Position numbers and translations under genes: made by a program
Notes under the pieces: generated by a model
Databases searched by the model: none
Seen by the model: the letters and a program-made list of their open reading frames with translations, nothing else
What the model was told of the DNA's origin: nothing
Source: Bacteroidales bacterium
GTDB taxonomy: Bacteria; Bacteroidota; Bacteroidia; Bacteroidales; F082
Length of the DNA: 64,000 nt
NCBI GenBank assembly: GCA_015709215.1
Contig: JACCQN010000013.1
Coordinates: 1 to 64,000 of the forward strand
Direction: 5' to 3'
Shown here: positions 35,640 through 44,954 of the stretch, in pieces
How the letters are laid out: each line of letters begins with the position of its first letter
Numbering within the stretch: the first letter of the stretch is position 1

Positions 35640-36227
35640 CTAAAAAATAAGATTGTCGGTTATATTTTTTTGAATTACCCTTTGCTGTATCAACTCACCA
35701 TTTTCATCAAAAAGCAGCTCATAAAACTGAAGTACGTTTTTTCGGTGCATCTCCCCCTCTACTTCCAGCTCATAATTAATTGATAAGATGATGTCTTCAC
35801 TTGGTGGCAAGCTCTGCAATTGCTTTACTGAACTTTTAAGATTATATTGCTTTTGAATGCGCGTTACTTTTTGCTTGCGGAAAGTATCATCCATATTTCG
35901 CTTTATTGCTGCTCGCGGAATATCCGTTGCTTTTTTCCAATCCAGCAGTTCTTCAACATCTTTCAGCCGTTGTAAACTGTCAAATTCAATACTGTAATGC
36001 GTTTTATCATACTTTAGTTTCACTTCGTAGTTTATGCCATCCTGATTTGTCTCCTGATAAAACTTAACTGCTTTTGCATTTTCGAGCAGAGGCAGAATAA
36101 GCTGCATTGCTGCATCCGGAAAATCTTCCGCTGAAATCTTTTTTTCGCGCTCATATTTAACGTTCTGCTGAGCCAGCATGAGGAATGGAAAAAAAATGAC
36201 GGCCACAAGGATAAGTAACTTTTGCAT
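35640..36227 (-). CDS. Exported PepSY-like protein, unknown
   Basis: 195 residues with a signal peptide (cleavage near LMLA-QQ). The mature part carries two similar units, EREKKISAEDFPDAAMQLI with KFYQETNQDGINYEVKLKYDKTHYSIEFDSLQRLKDVE, and a second with RKQKVTRIQKQYNLK. The motif of a helix followed by YEVKL...YSIEFD strands is that of PepSY-like periplasmic domains, which may inhibit proteases or bind ligands. It is translationally close to the DUF2490 barrel downstream. The family match is moderate. Confidence 0.65.
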   Translation of the reverse strand: MQKLLILVAVIFFPFLMLAQQNVKYEREKKISAEDFPDAAMQLILPLLENAKAVKFYQETNQDGINYEVKLKYDKTHYSIEFDSLQRLKDVEELLDWKKATDIPRAAIKRNMDDTFRKQKVTRIQKQYNLKSSVKQLQSLPPSEDIILSINYELEVEGEMHRKNVLQFYELLFDENGELIQQRVIQKNITDNLIF

Positions 36228-36461
36228 GGGCTATGTATTTATGTCAAAACAATCTCTAAACACAGAATGAAAACCTTTGTTTTTGCCTGAAGGCAGAATA
36301 CGCGTTTTTAACATCTGTTAAGTAAAAATAGTACAAAATCCGCATAAACGAGCAAGAAATAATCCATTAATTTAGAGTATTTCCAAATTAAACCTAATTA
36401 AGTATTTAAATGCATCTATTCGTAAAAATGTTTTTTCTTTGCAGCTGAAAAAGGATGACTT

Positions 36462-36812
36462 ATGTTTTTCTTCGGCTTGTTATCTACTAATCTTCCCTAC
36501 ATTGTCCTGGCAGTGCTGTATCTGATTTCCTTTGCCGGCTTTTCGCTTAAGGCACTGGAACAGGAAGCACTCAGCAATGCCGATCTCAATCCTAAGGTCA
36601 TTCTTGCCCAGACAAATCATAATACCTACTATAGTTATTTTGATTATTCAGATTATTTTAGTGATCAGGAAGTTTCGGATTTGCCAGAAAATTCACCTGG
36701 AATCCCCCCCCTTCCAAAACAAAAATGCAGTGAAAGTTGCACGACTTTTAGCTTATTTAACCATCTGATCACTTACACACTTTTCGGTCGCCCGCCTCCG
36801 GCTTTGGTTTAA
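36462..36812 (+). CDS. Small membrane-anchored protein leading the haem operon, unknown
   Basis: 116 residues. One hydrophobic segment (about 8-32) anchors the N-terminus. A middle part rich in Tyr, Asp and Ser (YYSYFDYSDYFSDQEVSD) follows, then a CSESC pair near 86-90 and the C-terminus LFGRPPPALV. No family recognised. It lies 71 bases upstream of the TonB receptor gene, on the same strand, and probably heads that transcript. A weak TTTCTTTG box is at 36434-36441. The composition and the absence of a competing gene favour a real gene. Confidence 0.55.
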   Translation: MFFFGLLSTNLPYIVLAVLYLISFAGFSLKALEQEALSNADLNPKVILAQTNHNTYYSYFDYSDYFSDQEVSDLPENSPGIPPLPKQKCSESCTTFSLFNHLITYTLFGRPPPALV

Positions 36813-36883
36813 AATTTTCAAGCTACCAAACAGTAGCTTTTCCCTGACAATTTTACAAAACCAAAACATTTAACTCTTTATTA

Positions 36884-38980
36884 ATGAAGCGCATTTTACT
36901 TATAACCAGCATATTGTTCGTGCTGCTATCCCTTGAGCTGAATGCACAACAGATGCATTTTATCTTAAACGACAGTACCGGTATTCCCGAAATCATTCTT
37001 GATGAAATCACCATTAGAGCCCCTAAAGACCGCCTGGAGTTGAAAGAATTGCCAGGAGCAGCAACAGTTCTGACCAACCGTGCCATACAAGAAAGCGGTA
37101 TTGAATCTGTGAAAGACTTGTCATCAATCACACCTAATTTATTCATGCCCGATTATGGGTCCAAACTTACCTCGCCCGTTTATATCCGTGGCATTGGTTC
37201 GAGGATTAACGCGCCATCCGTAGGACTTTACGTAGATCAGGTTCCTTATTTTGAAAAATCAGCATTTGATTTCGATTTTTTCGATGTTGAAAGGATTGAA
37301 ATTCTGCGCGGCCCTCAGGGAAGCCTTTATGGCAGGAATACGATGGGAGGCATTATCAATGTCATTACCAAATCGCCGGGCAGCAATCCTGAAACGAATT
37401 TCAACCTTTCAGCGGCAACCTATGGTGAGTATTCAGCGGCGCTAAGTCATTACGACAAAATCAGTGATCAGCTGCATTATAGCCTGTCTTTGAATTACAG
37501 GCATACCGATGGCTTTTTCACCAATACTTTCAATGGCGAGCAAGTAGATTATATGGACGCTATTGGATTCAGAAACAGACTTAACTGGAAAATAAACGAA
37601 AAATGGCAGTTAAGTAATGTGTTAAGCCTTGAATACAGCAAGCAGGGTGGTTATCCTTACGCGATCTACAATGATTCGCTGCAAAAGGCCGAGCAAATCA
37701 ATTATAATCAGCCCTCTGGCTACGACCGTAACCTGCTTACCAACGGATTAATCCTGAATTACAAAGGACCGTCCATCGAAATGATTAGCACCACAAGTTA
37801 TCAGTTACTTGCTGATGATCAAGAAATTGATCAGGATTTTACGCCAGATTCCTTATATATGGTGGTTCAAAAGCAGGCGCAACACATGCTTTCGCAGGAA
37901 TTTGTCTTCAAATCGTCCTACACAGGAAATTATCAATGGGTTGCCGGAATATTTGGTTTTGCCCAGTTGCTAGACAAAACTGTTGACGTTGACGCCTGGG
38001 CGCAAAAAGCCCGCATGTTGAAAGACTATGAAGAAATGAACAGCGGTTTTGCTGTTTTCCATCAATCACGCCTCGATAACCTATTGTTTCCCGGACTGAG
38101 TTTGACGGCCGGAATCCGACTCGATCTTGAACGATCCAGCCTTTATTACCATTATGATATGGAACGCGCTGGTCAAACGGTAAACCTTGCTGATACCACC
38201 TATCCAGCACTGACCTACAGTGAAATTTCGCCCAAGCTGGCTTTGTCATATGAGGTTAACTCCTCCACTTCAGTTTATGCGCTGGCAGCCAAAGGGTTTA
38301 AAACAGGGGGGTTCAATTCTACATTTGAGCGCCCCGAAGACTTAACATTTCAGCCAGAACAAAGTTGGAATTATGAAGTTGGCTTGAAAACCTCCTTGTT
38401 TGATCAGCGTACTTTTGCTGAGCTTTCCTTATTTTATATCGACTGGACAAACCAACAAATCTATCAAACCGTTCCAAGCGGAAGAGGTTCTATGCTTAAA
38501 AATGCCGGCCATAGCCTGAGCAAAGGTTTTGAGGTGGCTGTGAAAAGCCTTTTGCCTGCCAAATTTGAATTATTTGCTTCTTATGGTTACACCCATGCAG
38601 CATTTCTGTCGCATATTGTTGATTCAACTAAAAACTACAACGGAAATTACCTGCCTTATGTGCCCCGGCACACCATGGCCATTCAGCTTAACAAGTCGAT
38701 TGTTTTAAACAAACCTTTGCTGGATCGCATCAGGATCAGTGCCTTGTGGAAAAGTACGGGTGAGCTCTTCTGGAACGAACAAAACAGCTTTGAGCAAAAG
38801 CCTTACGATATTGTTGATCTAAGGGTAAGTTTCACAAAAAATAAGCTAGAGATCGGGCTATTTGGGAAAAATATTTTTGGCGCTGAGTACACCTCATTTT
38901 ATTTTGAAGCACTTGGCAATCAGTATATGCAAACCGGAAAGCCTGCCCAATATGGCATTAACCTCAAAGTGAGTTTGTAA
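36884..38980 (+). CDS. TonB-dependent receptor of the haem/iron operon
   Basis: 698 residues: signal peptide (to about 21), plug (about 40-160; LPGAATVLTNRAIQESGIESVKDLSSITPN, GRNTMGGIINVITKSPG) and a barrel rich in aromatic-ended strands, ending in INLKVSL. The plug is of the siderophore/haem group, similar in form to FyuA/pesticin-type receptors, rather than SusC. The stop codon overlaps the ATG of the MFS gene. The substrate is not readable from sequence; context points to an iron chelate or a porphyrin. Confidence 0.9.
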   Translation: MKRILLITSILFVLLSLELNAQQMHFILNDSTGIPEIILDEITIRAPKDRLELKELPGAATVLTNRAIQESGIESVKDLSSITPNLFMPDYGSKLTSPVYIRGIGSRINAPSVGLYVDQVPYFEKSAFDFDFFDVERIEILRGPQGSLYGRNTMGGIINVITKSPGSNPETNFNLSAATYGEYSAALSHYDKISDQLHYSLSLNYRHTDGFFTNTFNGEQVDYMDAIGFRNRLNWKINEKWQLSNVLSLEYSKQGGYPYAIYNDSLQKAEQINYNQPSGYDRNLLTNGLILNYKGPSIEMISTTSYQLLADDQEIDQDFTPDSLYMVVQKQAQHMLSQEFVFKSSYTGNYQWVAGIFGFAQLLDKTVDVDAWAQKARMLKDYEEMNSGFAVFHQSRLDNLLFPGLSLTAGIRLDLERSSLYYHYDMERAGQTVNLADTTYPALTYSEISPKLALSYEVNSSTSVYALAAKGFKTGGFNSTFERPEDLTFQPEQSWNYEVGLKTSLFDQRTFAELSLFYIDWTNQQIYQTVPSGRGSMLKNAGHSLSKGFEVAVKSLLPAKFELFASYGYTHAAFLSHIVDSTKNYNGNYLPYVPRHTMAIQLNKSIVLNKPLLDRIRISALWKSTGELFWNEQNSFEQKPYDIVDLRVSFTKNKLEIGLFGKNIFGAEYTSFYFEALGNQYMQTGKPAQYGINLKVSL

Positions 38981-40188
38981 TGCATAAACACCCCAACTGG
39001 TCGAAATTTCCGGTGCTTTTTAGCTTGTATATTGCACAATCAGTGCCTATGAGCTTCTTCTCCACTGTGGTGCCGGTAATTATGCGTCAGGAAAACTATT
39101 CACTCGAATCTATTGGTCTGCTGCAATTGGTAAAGCTGCCCTGGATTTTCAAATTTTTGTGGGCTCCGTTGGTCGATAACAACGCCCACAATATGTGGCA
39201 ATATAAACGCTGGATTTACCTTTCTGAATTTTTCTATGCCCTGATAATACTGCACATCGGCTTTTTTAGTTTGCAAACTGACTTTAGTCTGATTGTAGCA
39301 TTGATGCTGATTGCTTTCACAGCTTCTGCCACGCAGGATATTGCAACAGATGCTTTTGCCATTTTACTGCTGAAAAAAGACGAGCGAAGTTTGGGTAACA
39401 GTATGCAATCAGCCGGAAGTTTTATCGGCACCCTGCTCGGAAGTGGTGTTTTACTGATTGTTTACTATTACCTGGGCTGGTATTATTTGTTGATTTGTCT
39501 GGCGCTTTTTGTGCTGTTGGCGCTGATACCTTTGCGATTTGTCAAATTGAACGAACCAGCCAGCGAAAGCACCAAAAAACGTGTTAGCCTAGCCGATCTT
39601 CTATCCTTTTTTAAAGTAAAAAATATTGGATGGTGGGTTCTACTGCTTTTCTTTTATTATTCAGGTATAATTGGCATCCTGGCCATGCTAAAACCCTGGT
39701 TGGTCGATTTGGGCTATAACGCCAAAGATATTGGTTTTATGGCAGGGATTTTCGGCACAGCAGTAGCAGCCGTTTCGGCCATGGCCGCTGGTTGGATTAT
39801 CCGCAAAACAGGAAAAATCAGTGCTTTGTTTGGCTTTTTGGGATTGAGTCTCCTTTCCGGATTATATTTTTGGTTGATAAGCTTTAGCACGCCCGGAATT
39901 CATCTAATCTATATTGGTATCATGCTGCTATGGTCGTCTTATGGCATGTCGACGGTTGCTATTTATACCAATGCCATGGACAAAGTGCGCAAGGGTCGCG
40001 AAGGCACCGATTTCACTTTGCAAATAGTTGTTTCGCACTTAAGTGGAATCATTCTGGCCATTATTAGTGGTAAACTGGCAGATCAATTTGGGTATTCAAC
40101 ACTTTTTATGGTAGAGATTGTTTTTACCATAATGGCTTTTCTGATTTTAATACAAACACACAAAAAACGAGCTCTGACAAATGAATAA
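38980..40188 (+). CDS. MFS transporter, RhtX/FptX/AmpG-like
   Basis: 402 residues with 12 predicted membrane helices. The N-terminal stretch PVLFSLYIAQSVPMSFF, then RQENYSLESIGLLQLVKLPWIFKFLWAPLVD, is the signature of the AmpG/RhtX/FptX branch, whose members import muropeptides or siderophores across the inner membrane. It starts at the last base of the TonB receptor gene and overlaps hemN by eight bases, so it is locked into the operon. The inner-membrane step for whatever the receptor imports is the likely role. Confidence 0.85.
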   Translation: MHKHPNWSKFPVLFSLYIAQSVPMSFFSTVVPVIMRQENYSLESIGLLQLVKLPWIFKFLWAPLVDNNAHNMWQYKRWIYLSEFFYALIILHIGFFSLQTDFSLIVALMLIAFTASATQDIATDAFAILLLKKDERSLGNSMQSAGSFIGTLLGSGVLLIVYYYLGWYYLLICLALFVLLALIPLRFVKLNEPASESTKKRVSLADLLSFFKVKNIGWWVLLLFFYYSGIIGILAMLKPWLVDLGYNAKDIGFMAGIFGTAVAAVSAMAAGWIIRKTGKISALFGFLGLSLLSGLYFWLISFSTPGIHLIYIGIMLLWSSYGMSTVAIYTNAMDKVRKGREGTDFTLQIVVSHLSGIILAIISGKLADQFGYSTLFMVEIVFTIMAFLILIQTHKKRALTNE

Positions 40189-41554
40189 TGCACTCATCAC
40201 AAAATACAATAAACCAGCTCCACGCTACACCAGTTATCCTCCGGCAAATCATTTTACGGAAGAAATAGACCACAGGCATTTTGAAAAGGCCCTAAGTGAA
40301 TCGAATAACTTCTCGCCCAATCATATTTCTTTTTACTTGCACATTCCGTTTTGCAAAAAATTATGCTTTTACTGCGGCTGCAACACTTGTCCGCTAGGGA
40401 AAGCCACACAGGTTGAGGCCTATTTAGATGCACTAAAAAAGGAATTGAAAACGGTAATTGGTTTGCTTGATAAGAACCGTAAGGTTTCACAAATTCATTA
40501 TGGTGGCGGTACTCCAAATTCCATACCGGCTGAAGCCTTGCACGAGCTGAATCAAATGATTTTTGATGCTTTCGACCTAACTGAAAATGCTGAAATAGCC
40601 ATTGAGACTAATCCGGCATATTTGGATCATAGTTACATCGAAGCCTTAAAAACTGCTGGATTTAATCGGTTTAGCCTTGGAATTCAAGATTTTAACAGGA
40701 ATGTTTTAAAAATGGTAAACCGCGATCCATCAGCGCTTCCGGTAGATGAATTGATGGCCATTATCAAAGCTGGAAAACCAGCAAACGCCATTAATTTTGA
40801 TTTTATCTATGGTCTTCCGGGTCAGACTGTTGAAAGTTTTTCGCAAACGATCAGGCAAGCCGTCGCGCTTCGCCCCGATCGATTGGTGACCTTTTCCTAT
40901 GCCCATCTTCCGTCGGTTTTTAAGAACCAAAAAATCCTTGAAAAGCGTGGCCTGCCTGATAGCTCGCTTAAAGTTGAGCTTTACGAAACTGCTGCCGAAA
41001 TACTAAAAGAAGCTGGCTACAAAGCCATTGGTATGGATCATTTTGTACTTCCGGATGACGAGCTTTTTGTATCGCTCGAAAAGAAAAAGTTACATAGGAA
41101 TTTCCAGGGCTATTGCACCCGAGAAACTACCGGACAGGTTTATGCTGTAGGTGTTTCGGCTATCAGTCAACTTGAGCAGGCTTACCTTCAGAATACCAAG
41201 TCGGTGGATGACTATATCAAGCGCATCAATGAAATGGGCGCAGCAACGGTCAAAGGATATCTTCTTAACCAAAACGAGATGCTGATTCGTGAATCTATTA
41301 CAGAATTGATGTGCAACAGAAATTTGGATTTAAACGACTTAGCAAACAAAAGACAGCTCCAGCTCCCTGAAGTTTTGCAGGCCTTACGTATTAACGAAGC
41401 AGAACTTCATGAATTTGTGAATGATGGTCTTTTGGAGATTCAAAACCATCATTATCAAATTACTGATGAAGGACAATTATTTATCCGAAATATTGCAGCA
41501 TCACTTGATCCTTTACAGCAAAATCCAACACGATTATATTCACAAACGGTTTAA
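40181..41554 (+). CDS. hemN: Oxygen-independent coproporphyrinogen III dehydrogenase
   Basis: 457 residues. The radical SAM motif reads HIPFCKKLCFYCGCN with cysteines near 58, 62, 65 and an extra one at 67, the CxxxCxxCxC form of true HemN rather than HemW. YGGGTPN and the C-terminal HemN domain (about 360-440) are present. It decarboxylates coproporphyrinogen III to protoporphyrinogen IX without oxygen. Overlaps the MFS gene by eight bases and is followed by hemG ten bases later. Confidence 0.94.
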   Translation: MNNALITKYNKPAPRYTSYPPANHFTEEIDHRHFEKALSESNNFSPNHISFYLHIPFCKKLCFYCGCNTCPLGKATQVEAYLDALKKELKTVIGLLDKNRKVSQIHYGGGTPNSIPAEALHELNQMIFDAFDLTENAEIAIETNPAYLDHSYIEALKTAGFNRFSLGIQDFNRNVLKMVNRDPSALPVDELMAIIKAGKPANAINFDFIYGLPGQTVESFSQTIRQAVALRPDRLVTFSYAHLPSVFKNQKILEKRGLPDSSLKVELYETAAEILKEAGYKAIGMDHFVLPDDELFVSLEKKKLHRNFQGYCTRETTGQVYAVGVSAISQLEQAYLQNTKSVDDYIKRINEMGAATVKGYLLNQNEMLIRESITELMCNRNLDLNDLANKRQLQLPEVLQALRINEAELHEFVNDGLLEIQNHHYQITDEGQLFIRNIAASLDPLQQNPTRLYSQTV

Positions 41555-41564
41555 TATCAAAGCC

Positions 41565-42944
41565 ATGACCGATTACGCATCACAAACCGAAGTCATTATT
41601 GCAGGTGGAGGATTAACTGGCTTAACCCTTGCTTTCAAGCTATACCAATTGGGTATTCCATTTATTTTACTCGAAAAAAATGATACGCTTGGAGGTGTGA
41701 TTAAAACCCATTCAAAAAACGGCTTTGTTTACGAAAGCGGCCCTAATACCGGTGTGCTTTCAACCACAGAAGCAGTTCAATTATTTGAATCGGCAGCCTG
41801 CCCGGTGATAGAAGCCAATCCAGAAGCAGCAAACCGCTGGATACTGAAAAATGGTGAGTGGCAAAACTTACCTTCCGGACTGATCGGAGGAATTAAAACA
41901 CCGCTATTTCGTTTTAGCGACAAACTAAGACTTTTGGGCGAACCCTTTCGAAAAAAAGGAAGCAATGCCAACGAAACCCTCTCGGAATTGGTGATACGAA
42001 GAATGGGGAAAAGTTTTTTGGATTATGCTGTAGATCCATTTATCAGCGGGATTTACGCTGGCGACCCTAAGCAACTGGTCACGGAATATGCCATGCCCAA
42101 ACTTTATCGGTTGGAGCAGGATTATGGCAGTTTTATCAAAGGCGCTTTTGCGAAGGCGCGACAACCGAAATCCGATCTGGAGAAAAAAGTAACCAAAGCT
42201 GTTTTTTCAGCCAAAGGAGGTTTGCAACAACTTATCAACGCCATTGCAACAAAATTGCCACTGCAATCAATAAAAACCAGCCATGAGTTGATATGTGTTT
42301 CAAAATCGGCTGATGGCTTTGTCTGTAAAGCAATTCATGATGGAAAAGAAGCGAGCTTCCATTCCAGACAGCTTGTTACCACCAGCGGCGGAGCTTTTCT
42401 GAAGGATTTGTTCGATTTTCTACCAGAAAACGCTTTACTTCCGGTTCTGAATTTAAGGTATGCCAAAGTCGTACAAATTGCTTTGGGATATAATCAATGG
42501 CCTGGCAAACAGCTTAATGCTTTTGGAGGTCTTATTCCGGAAAAGGAAAACAGAGATTTGCTGGGTGTACTTTTCCCATCATCAATTTTTGAAGACAGGG
42601 CTCCAAAACAAGGTGCTTTGCTTTCTGTTTTTATGGGTGGAATAAAACGCCCAGAATTATTTGAGCTTTCGGATGAAAAAATCAGGCAAATAGTAATGCG
42701 TGAAGTAAATGATTTGTTTAAGCTGAAGGATACAAAGCCAGATTTAGTTGAAATATTTCGTTACAAACAAGCCATTCCACAATACGATATCAGTTCCAAG
42801 GCAAGACTTGAAAACATCTCGGAGATCGAAAAACAATTTCCCGGACTTTGGCTGGCAGGTAATATCAGAGATGGCATTGGCATGGCCGATCGCATCAAAC
42901 AAGGGTTTATGCTTGCTGATGAGATTCAGAAAAACCAAAAATAA
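41565..42944 (+). CDS. hemG: Protoporphyrinogen oxidase, HemY-type flavoprotein
   Basis: 459 residues from ATG 41565; the longer frame from 41421 only overlaps hemN. The FAD-binding motif AGGGLTGLTLAFKL (about 12-25), then EKNDTLGGVIKT and the C-terminal LWLAGNIRDGIGMADRI, fit the HemY/PPOX amine-oxidase fold. It takes six electrons from protoporphyrinogen IX to give protoporphyrin IX. The stop codon TAA overlaps the hemH ATG. Symbol hemG is used in the sense common for this phylum; the protein is not the flavodoxin-like HemG of E. coli. Confidence 0.93.
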   Translation: MTDYASQTEVIIAGGGLTGLTLAFKLYQLGIPFILLEKNDTLGGVIKTHSKNGFVYESGPNTGVLSTTEAVQLFESAACPVIEANPEAANRWILKNGEWQNLPSGLIGGIKTPLFRFSDKLRLLGEPFRKKGSNANETLSELVIRRMGKSFLDYAVDPFISGIYAGDPKQLVTEYAMPKLYRLEQDYGSFIKGAFAKARQPKSDLEKKVTKAVFSAKGGLQQLINAIATKLPLQSIKTSHELICVSKSADGFVCKAIHDGKEASFHSRQLVTTSGGAFLKDLFDFLPENALLPVLNLRYAKVVQIALGYNQWPGKQLNAFGGLIPEKENRDLLGVLFPSSIFEDRAPKQGALLSVFMGGIKRPELFELSDEKIRQIVMREVNDLFKLKDTKPDLVEIFRYKQAIPQYDISSKARLENISEIEKQFPGLWLAGNIRDGIGMADRIKQGFMLADEIQKNQK

Positions 42945-43951
42945 TGAGGAAAGCAATTTTACTAATTAACGTTGGCACACCCGATTCGCCAAAAACAAAA
43001 CATGTTCGGCCTTATCTGCGAGAGTTTTTGGGTGATAAGCATGTAATTGATATTCCTGCTATCCCACGATGGCTTTTGGTAAATATGATTATTGCACCCT
43101 TCAGAGCGCCAAAATCAGCCAAGCTATATCAGCAGCTTTGGACCAGCGAAGGCTCTCCCCTGCTCTATCTCACTCAAAATCTGGCAAAAAAAATGCAATC
43201 CAGACTTAAGGCTCAGGAGCAGGTTTTTGTGGCAATGCGTTATGGTAATCCATCCGTTAAATCTGTATTGGAGCAAATCAAACTTGCTCAGCCAGAGGAA
43301 ATTGTCATTGTCCCAATGTATCCACACTATGCAGAATCCACTACGGGCACAGTAGTCGAAAAAGTGATGAATCTTATCCAAAACTGGACTGTAATCCCTT
43401 CAATGAAAGTTGTTGGACAGTTTTACAATCATCCCGCTTTTATTCAGGCATTTACAAAGCAGATAACTCATTATAATCCCCCCGAATTCGACCATATTCT
43501 CTTTTCTTATCATGGCTTACCCGAATCGCATATTCACCGCATTCATCCCGCTAAGAAAATAGCTTCCTGCTCCTGCGAAAACCAGCTTCCTGAGGATGGT
43601 CATTTTTGCTATCGGGCAACTTGTTACGCAACAACACGACTTTTGCAAGCCTCCACAGACATATCTCCTGAAAAAAGCAGTACAGCTTTTCAGTCGCGGC
43701 TTACAAAGCAATGGCTGCGGCCTTTTGCAGATGAACAAGTGATTCAGCTGGCAAAGCAAGGCGTTAAAAAGCTGTTGGTTGTCGCCCCGGCCTTTGTGAC
43801 GGATTGCCTCGAAACGATTGTTGAAATTGGTTATGAATATGAATTGCTTTTTAAAGAACATGGAGGCGAAAAGCTGCAATTGGTTTCCAGCCTTAATGAT
43901 GAGGATTATTGGGCTGAAGCTTTGTTGGAGATCATCGAAAATAAAAAATAG
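42944..43951 (+). CDS. hemH: Ferrochelatase
   Basis: 335 residues. MRKAILLINVGTPDSP at the start, the metal-site histidine in FSYHGLPESHI (about 190) and the glutamate in FVTDCLETIVEIGYEY (about 290) identify ferrochelatase, which inserts ferrous iron into the porphyrin. A cysteine cluster CSCENQLPEDGHFCYRATCY (about 205-224) is conserved-looking. Last gene of the haem run; after it a weak TAGCC/GGCTA stem without a T-tract is the only termination candidate. Confidence 0.95.
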   Translation: MRKAILLINVGTPDSPKTKHVRPYLREFLGDKHVIDIPAIPRWLLVNMIIAPFRAPKSAKLYQQLWTSEGSPLLYLTQNLAKKMQSRLKAQEQVFVAMRYGNPSVKSVLEQIKLAQPEEIVIVPMYPHYAESTTGTVVEKVMNLIQNWTVIPSMKVVGQFYNHPAFIQAFTKQITHYNPPEFDHILFSYHGLPESHIHRIHPAKKIASCSCENQLPEDGHFCYRATCYATTRLLQASTDISPEKSSTAFQSRLTKQWLRPFADEQVIQLAKQGVKKLLVVAPAFVTDCLETIVEIGYEYELLFKEHGGEKLQLVSSLNDEDYWAEALLEIIENKK

Positions 43952-44027
43952 CCTCGCAATAAAAATTGGCTAGCACACAAAATTCCTGGTTTGAGATAAA
44001 AATCAGACTTTTGCAAAAAATGCCATC

Positions 44028-44954
44028 ATGAAAATCCAAACGGACTATCAAAAGCTTTTGGAACGTTTAGAATCAGAAACCAAATCTTTTTCAAAATTGG
44101 GGAAGCCAGCTGACTATATTCCGGCATTAGCTAAAGTTTCGCCTGAGCTTTTTGCAATAAGTTTGATTACGCGCGATGGCAATGCTTTTGCAACGGGCAA
44201 TCACACCGTTCCTTTTTCGATTCAGAGTATTTCCAAGGTGTTTACTTTTACAATGGTTTATCGCAAAATCGGGACAGCCATTTGGGATCGTATTGGTCGT
44301 GAACCAAGCGGAACTGCTTTTAATTCGCTCATTCAACTCGAACACGAAAAAGGTATTCCACGCAATCCATTCATCAATGCCGGAGCAATTGTTGTGGCAG
44401 ATATGATGCTTGAGCATTGCCAAAACCCTAAGGATCAACTCCTGGAATTTGTAAGATCACTAGCTGGTGACGAATCCATTGATTATAATCAGGAAGTTGC
44501 AACATCAGAGAAAGCTACGGGTCATCGCAATTATGCCCTGGCACATTTCATGAAAAGTTTTGGCAATATTCATCATCCTGTTGAAGAGGTACTTGATGTT
44601 TACTTTAACCAATGTGCCATTGAGATGACAACAGACCAACTGTCAAAAGCATTCTTGTTTTTGGCTAATGAAGGTATCAATCCGTTCACTTCAGAAGAAA
44701 TTCTGAATCCTAGTCGCACAAAACGTTTGCAGGCATTAATGCTAACCAGCGGTTTATATGACGAATCAGGTGATTTCGCCTTTCGGGTTGGGATGCCAGC
44801 AAAAAGCGGCGTTGGTGGTGGCATAGTTGGTGTAATTCCACGGCAACTGAGTTTGGCAGTTTGGTCGCCTGCGCTAAATAATAGAGGCAATTCCATAGCA
44901 GGTATTGAGGCCATGGAACGGTTTACAACTTATACCGCTAATTCAGTTTTTTAG
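44028..44954 (+). CDS. glsA: Glutaminase A
   Basis: 308 residues, the full length of bacterial glutaminases of the serine-dependent beta-lactamase-like family. The SxxK motif lies at Ser67-Lys70 (FSIQSISKVF); Tyr and Asn residues follow in NPFINAGAIVVADM, and GVGGGIVGVIP is the conserved C-terminal turn. It hydrolyses glutamine to glutamate and ammonium. Its 3' end overlaps the convergent S9-type gene by four bases. Confidence 0.95.
   Translation: MKIQTDYQKLLERLESETKSFSKLGKPADYIPALAKVSPELFAISLITRDGNAFATGNHTVPFSIQSISKVFTFTMVYRKIGTAIWDRIGREPSGTAFNSLIQLEHEKGIPRNPFINAGAIVVADMMLEHCQNPKDQLLEFVRSLAGDESIDYNQEVATSEKATGHRNYALAHFMKSFGNIHHPVEEVLDVYFNQCAIEMTTDQLSKAFLFLANEGINPFTSEEILNPSRTKRLQALMLTSGLYDESGDFAFRVGMPAKSGVGGGIVGVIPRQLSLAVWSPALNNRGNSIAGIEAMERFTTYTANSVF

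Noticed and set aside
43952-44027. TAGCC/GGCTA stem after hemH as a terminator
   Set aside because: Five-base stem, 14-base loop and no T-tract.
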